Assembly (NCBI RefSeq): GCF_000702825.1 | Contig: NZ_JNKF01000016.1 | Location: 62,001-126,000 of the forward strand | Origin: Prevotella sp. P6B1 | GTDB lineage: Bacteria; Bacteroidota; Bacteroidia; Bacteroidales; Bacteroidaceae | Reading direction: 5' to 3' | Length of the DNA stretch: 64,000 nucleotides | In this document: positions 47,974 through 55,903 of the stretch, piece by piece | Numbering within the stretch: the first letter of the stretch is position 1 | How the letters are laid out: the number at the start of each line of letters is the position of its first letter | The notes under the pieces: model-generated | Databases searched by the model: none | What the model was told of the DNA's origin: nothing | Seen by the model: only the letters and a program-made list of their open reading frames with translations | Program-made: the position numbers and the translations under genes

Positions 47974-48900
47974 TTAAACCAGTCGTTTATGCCTGAAAAC
48001 GCCCCATGCAACGGCCGAAACGGCCACTGAAATGATGACTGCCAAGATAAATCCCCAAGGCTTCGACTCCATGCCATTTACAAGGTTCATGCCAAACATG
48101 GAGGTGACAAGCGTAGGAATCATCATAAGGATAGTAACCGTGGTAAGCGTACGCATCACTGTATTCATATTGTTATTGATGATACTCTGATAGGTATCCA
48201 TGGTCGACTCAAGAATGTTTGAGTAGATCATCGTGGTTTCGCGCGCCTGTGTCATCTCAATGTTTACGTCCTCTATCAAATCAGCATCGAGTTCGTCGAT
48301 CTGTAACTTGAACTTCAGTTTCGACAACAAAGTCTCGTTACCACGGATGGAGGTTTGGAAATACGTCAGCGAATCCTGGAGACGGCTCAGTCCAATCAGA
48401 CTTTCGTTGTTCACCTCCTTGTCGAGGTTACGCTTTGCCTTGTCGACCAGCATAGAGATTTGCTTAAGTCGCTTCAGATACCATACGGCACTCGACAGGA
48501 ACAGACGGAATATCATATCTACATGGTCAGTGAAGCCCTCACCACGCTTCTGCTGGAAGCTCACAAAATCAATCATCACATTGGTTTCGTAGAAACACAC
48601 GGTGATGGTAACATCGCGTTTGTGAATGATTCCAAGGGGCACAGTGGTATATGGTGTCCTTGAGCGAACCTCCTTCACATAAGGAATACGGAGGATGATA
48701 AGCATCCAGCCATCATCGTATTCGTAACGGGCACGCTCATCGGTATCGCTGATATCCGACATGAAGTAGTCGGGGATATTAAATTTCTCTTCTAGTTCGC
48801 GCTGGTCATCTTCGGTGGGACATGTCACCTGTATCCAGCAATTGGGCTGCCACTCCTGGAGCTGGCTCAGCCCGCCTTGGGTATTCCAGAATGTCTTCAT
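47974..48900 (-). CDS. corA: CorA-family magnesium/divalent cation transporter
   Basis: 308 residues from the ATG at 48900 (MKTFWNTQGGLSQLQEW). A long cytoplasmic alpha/beta domain and stalk helices precede two C-terminal TM helices. The signature GMN lies between them (MFGMNLVNGMESKPWGF), and the basic tail FRHKRLV closes the protein. It forms pentameric Mg2+ channels. A TTG at 48930 is possible but would invade the structured leader. It has its own promoter and a leader of about 120 nt with competing hairpins. Confidence 0.93.
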   Translation of the reverse strand: MKTFWNTQGGLSQLQEWQPNCWIQVTCPTEDDQRELEEKFNIPDYFMSDISDTDERARYEYDDGWMLIILRIPYVKEVRSRTPYTTVPLGIIHKRDVTITVCFYETNVMIDFVSFQQKRGEGFTDHVDMIFRLFLSSAVWYLKRLKQISMLVDKAKRNLDKEVNNESLIGLSRLQDSLTYFQTSIRGNETLLSKLKFKLQIDELDADLIEDVNIEMTQARETTMIYSNILESTMDTYQSIINNNMNTVMRTLTTVTILMMIPTLVTSMFGMNLVNGMESKPWGFILAVIISVAVSAVAWGVFRHKRLV

Positions 48901-48903
48901 CTT

Positions 48904-48949
48904 GCTAATCCTTAAAGAGTTTAGCGGCAAGAGGATTAGCGGTCTTGCC
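48904..48949 (-). promoter_or_regulatory. Structured corA leader with two mutually exclusive hairpins
   Basis: Hairpin A pairs 48904-48912 with 48932-48940 (9 bp) and ends 3 nt before the ATG. Hairpin B pairs 48926-48932 with 48943-48949 (7 bp) and its loop holds hairpin A's distal arm. The two cannot form together, as in a riboswitch-like expression platform. No known Mg2+ riboswitch was recognised. Confidence 0.5.
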
Positions 48950-49026
48950 TGCCATCCTCCAGCCTAACAGTTGTTACTATTCGCCGGGTAATCGTCCATA
49001 ATTTGTATATATTTGATTTATCGGTT

Positions 49027-49034
49027 GCAAAGTT
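49027..49034 (-). promoter_or_regulatory. corA promoter -7 box
   Basis: Minus strand TAACTTTG. A CTTG at 49055-49058 sits 20 nt upstream, inside the pepD terminator. Confidence 0.68.
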
Positions 49035-49081
49035 AATTAAAAAACACGGACCTGCCAAGCAAAATCCGTGTTTTTTAATTA
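49032..49081 (-). terminator. pepD terminator
   Basis: A perfect 18-bp inverted repeat (arms 49032-49049 and 49064-49081) with a 14-nt loop and a T-run in its 3' arm (minus strand). It overlaps the corA -7 box by 3 bp and spans the corA -33 region. Confidence 0.88.
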
Positions 49082-49086
49082 TTTTT

Positions 49087-50544
49087 TTATTTCTCAGGAA
49101 TCACTTCGAGGGTGCGCTTCAGGAGTGTCCAGAAAGGCTCAACGGTAGCAATGAGTGCACGCTCTGTTGTAGTATGAGGTGATTTCATTGTAGGACCGAA
49201 GCTAACCACATCCAGGTGTGGATACTTTCCAAGGATGATTGAACACTCCAGTCCGGCATGATCCACCTGGATGATACCCTCCTGACCGAACAGAGCCTTA
49301 TACTCCTTACAGAGCAGATTCAGGATCTCACTCTCCGGGTTGGGATCCCAGCCGCCATAGCTGCCAGCAGTCTCCACCTTCATGCCAGCCATATTGAAGC
49401 AGCTCTCCAGTGTCTTCACGATGTAATCCTTCATATCCTCGCGACTTGAACGAGCCAGAATCTTCAGCGAAGCCTTACCCTCGCCGATGTTGATGATAGC
49501 AAGGTTCGACGATGTTTCAACGACTGTAGGATAGCTTGGAATCATACGAATGACACCGTCGTGACAGCCATAGATTGCATTAATCAGATTGTCCTGAATC
49601 TCAACGGGTACCTCCATCTTCGGTGTTTCCACCTCCTCGCAGAGTACCTCGATGCCACTCTCAATACCTTTGTATTCATCCTGGAAATCGTCCTGCCAGT
49701 CAGCGGCAAGTTCCTTCAGTGCTGCAACGTTCTCTTTAGGCAAGGTGAGTACAGCCTCAGCCTTGAAAGGAATGGCATTACGCATGTTTCCACCCTGCCA
49801 ACCAGCCAGACGAGCCTCGCACTCCTCGATGGCCTCGCGAACCAGGCGAACCAACAGTTTGTTGGCATTGCCACGTCCCTCATGAATCTCCAGTCCAGAG
49901 TGTCCACCGCGCAGTCCTTTCACCGTTACCTTGACAGCCGCATCATCAGCATCGGTCTCCACTTCTTTATAATCGAGTGTAGCAGTTACGTCGATACCAC
50001 CGGCACTACCAATCACAAATTTACCCCAACATTCTGAGTCGAGGTTCAGCAGAATATCACCGTTCAACTCACCAGCGGGCAAAGCATTGGCACCAAACAT
50101 ACCCGTTTCCTCGTCGGCCGTAATCAGAGCTTCAATCGGTCCATGTTTCAGAGTTTTATCCTCCATCACGGCCATGATGGCAGCTACACCAAGACCATTA
50201 TCAGCACCTAAGGTAGTACCCTTAGCTTTCACCCACTCGCCATCAATCCATGGCTGGATGGGGTCGGTCTCAAAATTATGGGTACTCTCGGGTGTTTTCT
50301 GAGGCACCATATCCATGTGGGCCTGCAGGATGACACCTTTCTTATGCTCCATGCCAGGAGTAGCGGGTTTACGCATCACAATATTGTCGGCAGGGTCCTT
50401 AAAGGCCTCTACCCCCGCCTGCTTAGCGAAATCAAGCAGGAACTGCTGTACTTTCTCCAGATGTCCAGAAGGACGGGGAACCTGAGTCAGTGCATAGAAA
50501 TTCTTCCAGATGCACGTTGGGTTGAGATTTTTAATTTCACTCAT
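49087..50544 (-). CDS. pepD: Aminoacyl-histidine dipeptidase (M20 family)
   Basis: 485 residues. Metal-binding motifs are LQAHMDMVP, GADNGLGVA, the general base in TADEETGMFGA, and NLDSECWGKFVIGSAGG, with a C-terminal His in MKSPHTTTER. It matches PepD/Xaa-His dipeptidases that hydrolyse carnosine and similar dipeptides in the cytoplasm. It begins 2 bp after the stop of the flippase-like gene and ends at a strong terminator. Confidence 0.95.
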   Translation of the reverse strand: MSEIKNLNPTCIWKNFYALTQVPRPSGHLEKVQQFLLDFAKQAGVEAFKDPADNIVMRKPATPGMEHKKGVILQAHMDMVPQKTPESTHNFETDPIQPWIDGEWVKAKGTTLGADNGLGVAAIMAVMEDKTLKHGPIEALITADEETGMFGANALPAGELNGDILLNLDSECWGKFVIGSAGGIDVTATLDYKEVETDADDAAVKVTVKGLRGGHSGLEIHEGRGNANKLLVRLVREAIEECEARLAGWQGGNMRNAIPFKAEAVLTLPKENVAALKELAADWQDDFQDEYKGIESGIEVLCEEVETPKMEVPVEIQDNLINAIYGCHDGVIRMIPSYPTVVETSSNLAIINIGEGKASLKILARSSREDMKDYIVKTLESCFNMAGMKVETAGSYGGWDPNPESEILNLLCKEYKALFGQEGIIQVDHAGLECSIILGKYPHLDVVSFGPTMKSPHTTTERALIATVEPFWTLLKRTLEVIPEK

Positions 50545-50546
50545 AG

Positions 50547-51593
50547 TTATATCTTTTTAGGGTTTAAACGTTTTGTAAACAACAAGGCAGCCCAAGCGTA
50601 AATGCCCAAGACGATGACCAGCATGGTCTGGACGGTATGTACAATCAGGACGAACCACAAGGCCTGTTCGTCAGCTACACCATAAAGGATAAGCATGGTC
50701 TTGATGGCGAAATGCCAAGGTCCCGCCCCATTAGGGGTAGGCACGATTACAGCGAAATTAGCCACCACAAAGGATACCAGAGCACACCCCAGTCCTAAGT
50801 TCTCAGTAAAGTCGAAACAGAAGAACGTGAGATAATAGTGCAGGAAGTACATCACCCAGATGCCGATAGAAAAAAACAGATAGAGTGGCAGGTTCTTCAC
50901 CCTTTTCAAGGAGAGTACACCCTCCCAGATACCACCTAACGTCATTTTCACCTTATTATATATAGAGAAATTCTTCAGCAGCAGATGTAGCAATATCAGC
51001 ACAGCCACACCACAAATAGCCGTTACCAGCCAACCTGTCAGTGAGAAACCATTCAGGATACGATCCATCGAAGTACCTGTTTTACGGAAGAACGTACCAA
51101 ACACGCTCATCTCAAGCAATAGGATGATACCTGAATAGAGCATTACAATCAGTGTATCGACAGCGCGCTCGGTGACCACAGTGCCTAAGGCTTTCGAGAA
51201 CGAAACGCCATCATAACGCTTTAATATCGCACAACGCGAGAACTCTCCGATGCGCGGAATCACCAGACTGGCAGCATACGATATGAATACCGCATAGATA
51301 CAAGTGGTATGGCGCGCCTTGACCTTCTGCCCATCAGCAGCCTTTTCTGTGGTACTGGGACTCAAGTCATCGATAGGATCCAAGGTCTGTTTCCAACGCC
51401 AGCCTCGGAACATCTGGGCCAGGATACCAAAGGGAAACGAAAGAAGCATCCACGTCCAATTCATCTCCTCTGTCAGCACACGGCTAATCGATGAAAAATC
51501 CTCGCCCCGATACATCCACCACAGGATAGCGCCACCCAATACAAAAGGCAGCACCACCTTAGCTATGCTACTGATGATGTTTTTTAATTCCAT
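50547..51593 (-). CDS. Flippase-like membrane protein (UPF0104/lysylphosphatidylglycerol synthase TM family)
   Basis: 348 residues with about eight TM helices. Family features are FRGWRWKQTL, SYAASLVIPRIGEFSRCAILKRYDGVSFSKALGTVVTERAVD and NGAGPWHFAIKTMLI. The family includes the flippase domain of MprF; members without the synthase half are thought to move lipids, but this one's substrate is unknown. The start is 5 nt past the -7 box, probably leaderless. It forms an operon with pepD. Confidence 0.88.
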   Translation of the reverse strand: MELKNIISSIAKVVLPFVLGGAILWWMYRGEDFSSISRVLTEEMNWTWMLLSFPFGILAQMFRGWRWKQTLDPIDDLSPSTTEKAADGQKVKARHTTCIYAVFISYAASLVIPRIGEFSRCAILKRYDGVSFSKALGTVVTERAVDTLIVMLYSGIILLLEMSVFGTFFRKTGTSMDRILNGFSLTGWLVTAICGVAVLILLHLLLKNFSIYNKVKMTLGGIWEGVLSLKRVKNLPLYLFFSIGIWVMYFLHYYLTFFCFDFTENLGLGCALVSFVVANFAVIVPTPNGAGPWHFAIKTMLILYGVADEQALWFVLIVHTVQTMLVIVLGIYAWAALLFTKRLNPKKI

Positions 51594-51598
51594 GACTG

Positions 51599-51606
51599 CA
51601 AAAGTA
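51599..51606 (-). promoter_or_regulatory. Promoter -7 box of the flippase-pepD operon
   Basis: Minus strand TACTTTTG, with GTTG (51628-51631) 21 nt upstream. It lies 5 nt before the ATG at 51593. Confidence 0.7.
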
Positions 51607-51666
51607 CAAATTAAAATTGATACGTGTCAACGAAACCCCATTTTTTTGGTCTTTTTCCCATAAAAA

Positions 51667-51698
51667 CTTGGCTGTGTGCGCAAACAGCCGTACCTTTG
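51667..51698 (+). promoter_or_regulatory. Micropeptide promoter with palindrome in the spacer
   Basis: CTTG (51667-51670), 20 nt, TACCTTTG (51691-51698). GGCTGT-N8-ACAGCC (51670-51689) fills the spacer and looks like a repressor site. Confidence 0.75.
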
Positions 51699-51747
51699 CA
51701 GCGGTTTTAAGGATAACATATAAAGAATTAGAGAAAGGAAATTAATT

Positions 51748-51852
51748 ATGGTAACATTAGAGACAAGTTTTTTACTGATGACCATGGCTGCCTTTGCATT
51801 AGCAGTATCACTGGTAGTAACCGTTGCTGTTAACATCGACAACAATAAGTAA
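51748..51852 (+). CDS. 34-residue single-TM membrane micropeptide
   Basis: [20 protein letters not shown] begins the protein; residues about 6-28 form one TM helix, followed by a short polar tail (NIDNNK). A purine-rich GAGAAAGGAA 7 nt upstream resembles a ribosome-binding site. The gene has its own promoter, a leader of about 45 nt and a strong terminator, so the transcript is about 200 nt. It has features of a real gene but no known family. A non-coding RNA with a fortuitous ORF is the alternative, made less likely by the clean hydrophobic pattern and ribosome site. Confidence 0.7.
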   Translation: MVTLETSFLLMTMAAFALAVSLVVTVAVNIDNNK

Positions 51853-51873
51853 TCAAACACACGTAAAAGGTAG

Positions 51874-51903
51874 TCGCAGATTTAATCAATCTGCGATTTT
51901 TTT
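51874..51903 (+). terminator. Micropeptide-gene terminator
   Basis: A 9-bp stem TCGCAGATT/AATCTGCGA, 5-nt loop TAATC, then T7. Confidence 0.93.
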
Positions 51904-51932
51904 GTGTCAGATTTAGAAAAATCACGATTTAT

Positions 51933-51963
51933 TTTGTTTTTCACTCGTTTATTCGTATCTTTG
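51933..51963 (+). promoter_or_regulatory. rsmA promoter
   Basis: TTTG (51933-51936), 19 nt, TATCTTTG (51956-51963). The ATG at 51969 is only 5 nt further. Confidence 0.85.
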
Positions 51964-51968
51964 TCGCC

Positions 51969-52766
51969 ATGAAGCAAGTAAGACCCAAGAAAAACCTCGG
52001 TCAGCATTTCCTGACCGACTTGAATATCGCCAAGCGCATTGCCGACACCGTTGATGCCTGTCCCGACATCCCTGTTCTCGAAGTCGGCCCTGGCATGGGT
52101 GTGATGACGCAGTATCTGGTTGAAAAGCCTCGTCCCTTCAAGGTGGTCGAGATTGACCGTGAGAGTGTTGCCTATCTACAGGAACATTTCCCACGCCTCA
52201 ACGACAACATCATTGGTGGCGACTTTCTACGCATGGACCTGCACGAGGTGTTCGACGGGCAGCAGTTTGTGCTCACCGGCAACTACCCTTACGACATTTC
52301 TTCACAGATATTCTTCAAGATGCTCGACAACAAGGACCTCATACCCTGCTGTACAGGTATGATTCAGCACGAGGTAGCTGTCCGTATGGCATCGCAACCC
52401 GGCAACAAGCAGTACGGCATTCTGTCGGTACTCATTCAGGCATGGTATAACGTAGAATACCTGTTCACCGTAGAGCCAGGCGTGTTCAATCCACCGCCCA
52501 AGGTACAAAGTGCCGTGATCCGCATGACGCGTAACGAGGTGACCGACCTGGGGTGCGACGAGCAGTTATTCCGTCGCGTGGTCAAAGCCACCTTCAACCA
52601 GCGTCGTAAGATGCTACGCGTATCACTACGCCAGATTTTCGACGCCAACCACCCAGCCCCTGCAGGTTTCTTCGACGACGAGATGATGACGCGCCGCCCT
52701 GAGCAGCTCTCCATCCCCGAGTTTATCGAACTCACTAACAAGGTTGCCACTGCTATTACACAGTAG
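51969..52766 (+). CDS. rsmA: 16S rRNA dimethyladenosine transferase
   Basis: 265 residues of the KsgA/RsmA family. It has KKNLGQHFLTD, the SAM site LEVGPGMGVMTQYL, and the catalytic NYPYDISSQIFFKML (NxPY motif). C-terminal VFNPPPKVQSAVIRM is also typical. It dimethylates two adjacent adenines near the 3' end of 16S rRNA. The start is 5 nt past the -7 box, so the mRNA is probably leaderless. A hairpin overlaps its stop. Confidence 0.97.
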   Translation: MKQVRPKKNLGQHFLTDLNIAKRIADTVDACPDIPVLEVGPGMGVMTQYLVEKPRPFKVVEIDRESVAYLQEHFPRLNDNIIGGDFLRMDLHEVFDGQQFVLTGNYPYDISSQIFFKMLDNKDLIPCCTGMIQHEVAVRMASQPGNKQYGILSVLIQAWYNVEYLFTVEPGVFNPPPKVQSAVIRMTRNEVTDLGCDEQLFRRVVKATFNQRRKMLRVSLRQIFDANHPAPAGFFDDEMMTRRPEQLSIPEFIELTNKVATAITQ

Positions 52767-52775
52767 CAACCTTGT
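52738..52775 (+). terminator. Hairpin at the end of rsmA
   Basis: A 10-bp stem (ACAAGGTTGC/GCAACCTTGT) extended by four pairs after one mismatch. It spans the stop codon. Only a weak T-tract follows. Confidence 0.6.
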
Positions 52776-52816
52776 ATCTTAATAACGTTTCAATTAGCGT
52801 ATAGATGCACAAAGGA

Positions 52817-53389
52817 TTAGAACCTATAGCGCAAACCGGCACAGAGTATGCCTTTCTCGCCCGCACCAGCCTCAACAAATCCGCGGACATTGCCGCCAAA
52901 CTCGATACCCAGGGCTGTAGCCTGAAACATGAATGTGGTGAGTGTCTCATCCTTGGCATTCGGATCTTGAGCCTTAGCTTCGCCCTCGACAGAGACTGAA
53001 GCAAACATCACACCGGCAGAGAGAGCCGAATACATGCCAAACGCCTTTTTACGCAACCAGTTGAACTTTACCGAAGGCATCACTGTGATGAACGTCTCAT
53101 TCAAATCCTTCGTTTTGGTTTCATTGTCCACAGCATCACAACCTGCAAATACTGCCACACCACCTACAGCCACAACCGGCGAGATATGGTAATAGTACTC
53201 GACACCGACAGGACCCCACCATGAACTCTGGTCGCCAGCAGCGGCAGCGAACCCACTTGTAACGTACGAGACAACATTTGAGGCCGACTCAATACCGTGA
53301 AACACACCGATTTCATTTTTCTTGTCCTGAGCATCAGCGCTCATCGTAGCCATCATGACAGCTACCACCATTAAAAAGAACTTTTTCAT
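52817..53389 (-). CDS. Predicted outer-membrane beta-barrel protein
   Basis: 190 residues with a signal peptide (SADA-QD). The body alternates short strands (GVEYYYHISPVVAVGGVAVFAG, FITVMPSVKFNWL, FGMYSALSAGVMFASV) and ends in the C-terminal aromatic LRYRF expected of an outer-membrane barrel. Small OmpW/OmpX-size barrel; function unknown. No promoter is visible in the 65 nt upstream, so it is probably the third gene of the micropeptide operon driven from 53705. Confidence 0.75.
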   Translation of the reverse strand: MKKFFLMVVAVMMATMSADAQDKKNEIGVFHGIESASNVVSYVTSGFAAAAGDQSSWWGPVGVEYYYHISPVVAVGGVAVFAGCDAVDNETKTKDLNETFITVMPSVKFNWLRKKAFGMYSALSAGVMFASVSVEGEAKAQDPNAKDETLTTFMFQATALGIEFGGNVRGFVEAGAGEKGILCAGLRYRF

Positions 53390-53454
53390 GACTGTATCTG
53401 TTTAATAAACATATTTTTCTTCATAGACCATTGCGAATATGACAGTTCGCCATG

Positions 53455-53544
53455 CTAAGTACTCATATCGTGCACTAACATTCCCACAACAATAACAAAC
53501 AACACTATTGCTATGGCCAACAGCATTATCAGAACTATTTCCAT
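53455..53544 (-). CDS. 29-residue single-TM membrane micropeptide
   Basis: MEIVLIMLLAIAIVLFVIVV opens the protein, almost all one TM helix, with tail VHDMST. It starts 19 nt after the 36-residue micropeptide gene, with GAGAG just upstream of the start. The two share the MExxL(I/M)(M/I)L start and look like divergent copies. Its place between another TM micropeptide and a barrel gene supports a real gene. Function unknown. Confidence 0.65.
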   Translation of the reverse strand: MEIVLIMLLAIAIVLFVIVVGMLVHDMST

Positions 53545-53563
53545 ACTCTCAACATTTATTGTA

Positions 53564-53674
53564 TCACTTGTTATACCTTCTATTACTACGGGGTTCGTCG
53601 AGTGTCATCAACTGTATAGCCATGACAAGTACCACTAAGGTGAAGAACACCAATATCATCAGAGTTGTTTCCAT
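53564..53674 (-). CDS. 36-residue single-TM membrane micropeptide
   Basis: METTLMILVFFTLVVLVMAI begins the protein: one TM helix (about 5-22) followed by a basic tail (DEPRSNRRYNK), predicting N-out/C-in. It lies about 30 nt downstream of an operator-bearing promoter at 53705 and heads an apparent operon. It is too small for routine gene calling. The cytoplasmic basic tail could contact the membrane or a partner protein. Function unknown. Confidence 0.7.
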   Translation of the reverse strand: METTLMILVFFTLVVLVMAIQLMTLDEPRSNRRYNK

Positions 53675-53704
53675 ATGCAATTACGAGTTTCACATTTCCG
53701 GGTG

Positions 53705-53736
53705 CAAAGATAAAACAAAAAGTCTGTGCCCACAAG
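53705..53736 (-). promoter_or_regulatory. Left promoter of the duplicated module (micropeptide operon)
   Basis: Minus strand CTTG (53733-53736), 20 nt, TATCTTTG (53705-53712). It matches the right copy (55868-55899) over the whole promoter and into the transcript. Confidence 0.82.
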
Positions 53737-53741
53737 AGCAC

Positions 53742-53818
53742 AGACAAATGGTCGGACGCTTTCAGACAAATCGTCGGATAAAACGACGAATTATCGGACC
53801 AAACGACATGACGTCGGA
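53742..53818 (-). promoter_or_regulatory. Left operator array: four TCCGAC iterons
   Basis: Minus strand TCCGAC-type boxes at 53751-53756, 53773-53778, 53793-53798 (TCCGAT) and 53813-53818, spaced 22, 20 and 20 bp. Each is followed by a TGTC or CGTC box. The nearest ends 5 bp from the -33 box. An inverted copy lies at 55785-55862. Confidence 0.78.
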
Positions 53819-53823
53819 TGGTT

Positions 53824-55665
53824 CTACGGGTTGTAATTCGTTTGTTTATAGGTTGTTGGCGTCATGCCATACTTAGCGCGGAAGTTGCGGGTGAAGGTGT
53901 CGGCACTGGTAAATCCGCTGGCCTGACTCACTTGTTCAACGTTCAGTTCGGGCTGACTGTTCATCAAACTTACAGCATAATCAAGACGCAGTTCACGGAT
54001 GTATGCCGGCAACGACACACTATCGCTCCCCTGCGAGAAGGCAGTTCCGATACGTTCCTTCGACAACCCGGTACGATCGATGAGCGACTGGCGTCCGAAC
54101 TCTGGCTGCAGGAACAGCTTTTCATTCTCAATCAGATCGCGCAGACACAAAAACAGTTGTTCATCGGTAAGCGTGGTAAAATCAGAGATGCTGAGTCCCG
54201 CTCCAATAGTGGTGGTTTCAGCCTGTTCTGCCGGATCAGCAATTCGGCTGTTTTGAGCAGGAGGATCAGATAGCTCAACTTCTTGCTCCTTACTCTCCTG
54301 CTGGGCCTGTTTCAAAGCCCTGTACTTCTCCTTATACTCTACCGCCTCGGTAATCTGACGGGCCAGAATACGGTTGCGACGCTTGGTGATGCGCCACTGC
54401 AGAAAGGCATAGAGCCCTAAGGCCAGAATAAGCAACGACGCTGTAGTGACAGCCATACTGATAGTTGTGACGATACGGTTCTGGGCACGCTGCTCTGCTA
54501 TCTGGCGCTCCTTTCCCTGGGTGTCATAGATGGTAGCGAGCTCAGCCGATTCACTACGCTTCTGATGTACGAGGGCAGAATCGTAAACCTCGGATATCTG
54601 CATAGCCACTCGGAGGGCAGAGTCACGACGTCCGGCGTGGTAGTTAGCACGTAACTTGGGCAAGAGATTATTAGCGATAGTTTCCAGATCGTACTCATAG
54701 CCCCAATCCCTAATAAACTGATCTAAATGCATATAGTTATCAGCTGCCTCGGAATAGCGACGGGCTGCCACCAGATAATCGCAACCATTAATGCGACCTT
54801 CGATACTCTGTCCGAAGTCGGTACTAGAATAGGCGGCATAATTGTGGTAGGCATCGGCTATCTGACCACGCATCTGGCACACCTCTGCACGATGGAGCAA
54901 TACCAAGGCACGCAGCGTCTTCACCTCTTTTTCAATCGGCTTAGGCTGCTTCTCATAGAGAGTAACCAGCGAGTCCATACGGTCGACCCACACACCAGCC
55001 TCATCAAGTTTATGATGGAGATGTGTAACAGCAATATTCTCAAGGGTTTGTATGCTGGCAGCTATTCCACGGTTCGTTGAGTCGTTAGGCGTTTGCAATA
55101 CCCACTTGTACGCCTCGGCATAGCTTTTAGCAGCCTCATCATGACGCTCAAGCATCATCTGCGTGTCGCCAAGACTCAGGTAGAGTGTCTGTAATTCGGA
55201 TGGACGATTAGAACCGTCCACACTCTTCAACTTGTCGATAAGGCGGAGAGCTGTACGCATGGCGTTGTCGTAATCGCGATCGGTAGTCAGCATGATGACG
55301 AGGTTGGTTCCGGCGTGGATATACTCCCAGAAATCCTCGGCAGGAGGATTCTCGATTGCAACGACACGACGGAAACACTCGATGCACTTATCCATCTGCC
55401 CCATCTGGAAATAGGCTACGCCACGATAGCCTTCGGCGCGTATCGGCGAGAGTTCACCAATAGCTGCCAGACTATCTGTAACAGCAAGGAAATGCTTAAA
55501 GTCGCCGGAAAACCTGGCAGCCAGCGCAATACTATCGCCATGTGTGCGAATAATATTTTCAGGAATGCGGCCCTGTTTCTCAGTGCGCTTACTGCCACAA
55601 GCTACGAGCATAGTAAGAAGAGTAACTACACCTATTATATATATATACTTAATATTTCTCATCAT
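53824..55665 (-). CDS. Membrane-bound TPR/AraC-type transcriptional regulator
   Basis: 613 residues. An N-terminal hydrophobic segment ends in a good lipobox (LLTMLVAC-GSK). A helical region with TPR-like repeats follows (about 40-380, GEYRGVAYFQMGQMDKCIECFRR-type helices). One TM helix spans about 396-422. A coiled-coil linker leads to a C-terminal AraC HTH (about 505-613, ending ADTFTRNFRAKYGMTPTTYK). The TPRs should lie in the periplasm and the HTH in the cytoplasm, so it can signal without a kinase. It sits between two inverted operator arrays and probably controls both. No terminator is seen before the left promoter. Confidence 0.87.
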   Translation of the reverse strand: MMRNIKYIYIIGVVTLLTMLVACGSKRTEKQGRIPENIIRTHGDSIALAARFSGDFKHFLAVTDSLAAIGELSPIRAEGYRGVAYFQMGQMDKCIECFRRVVAIENPPAEDFWEYIHAGTNLVIMLTTDRDYDNAMRTALRLIDKLKSVDGSNRPSELQTLYLSLGDTQMMLERHDEAAKSYAEAYKWVLQTPNDSTNRGIAASIQTLENIAVTHLHHKLDEAGVWVDRMDSLVTLYEKQPKPIEKEVKTLRALVLLHRAEVCQMRGQIADAYHNYAAYSSTDFGQSIEGRINGCDYLVAARRYSEAADNYMHLDQFIRDWGYEYDLETIANNLLPKLRANYHAGRRDSALRVAMQISEVYDSALVHQKRSESAELATIYDTQGKERQIAEQRAQNRIVTTISMAVTTASLLILALGLYAFLQWRITKRRNRILARQITEAVEYKEKYRALKQAQQESKEQEVELSDPPAQNSRIADPAEQAETTTIGAGLSISDFTTLTDEQLFLCLRDLIENEKLFLQPEFGRQSLIDRTGLSKERIGTAFSQGSDSVSLPAYIRELRLDYAVSLMNSQPELNVEQVSQASGFTSADTFTRNFRAKYGMTPTTYKQTNYNP

Positions 55666-55682
55666 CTATAGTTTTACGGGTG

Positions 55683-55690
55683 CAAAGGTA
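55683..55690 (-). promoter_or_regulatory. Possible -7 box of the TPR/AraC regulator
   Basis: Minus strand TACCTTTG, 17 nt before the ATG at 55665. No -33 box at the usual distance. Confidence 0.55.
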
Positions 55691-55784
55691 CACAATATTT
55701 TAAAAACCTTAAAATAAACCCAAGTTTTATTGCACTTTTTACCCATGTTTTCTTGACGTAGACGACAAAAATGCCTACGAATCG

Positions 55785-55862
55785 TCCGACAACCTGTCGT
55801 TTTATCCGACCGATTGTCTGCTTTATCCGACGATTTGTCTGAAACCGCCCGACCATTTGTCT
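55785..55862 (+). promoter_or_regulatory. Right operator array: four TCCGAC iterons
   Basis: TCCGAC boxes at 55785-55790, 55805-55810 and 55826-55831, and CCCGAC at 55848-55853, spaced 20, 21 and 22 bp. Each is followed by a TTGTCT-type box. The last ends 5 bp before the -33 box, the usual place for an activator touching RNA polymerase. Confidence 0.78.
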
Positions 55863-55867
55863 AAGCT

Positions 55868-55899
55868 CTTGTGGGAACGGATTTTTTGCTATACCTTTG
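55868..55899 (+). promoter_or_regulatory. Right promoter of the duplicated module
   Basis: CTTG (55868-55871), 20 nt, TACCTTTG (55892-55899). It faces away from the regulator gene and into 55905-56065. Confidence 0.82.
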
Positions 55900-55903
55900 C
55901 ACT

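Noticed and set aside
48901..48930. TTG start extending CorA by ten residues
   Set aside because: It would translate part of the structured leader; the ATG at 48900 gives a normal CorA N-terminus.
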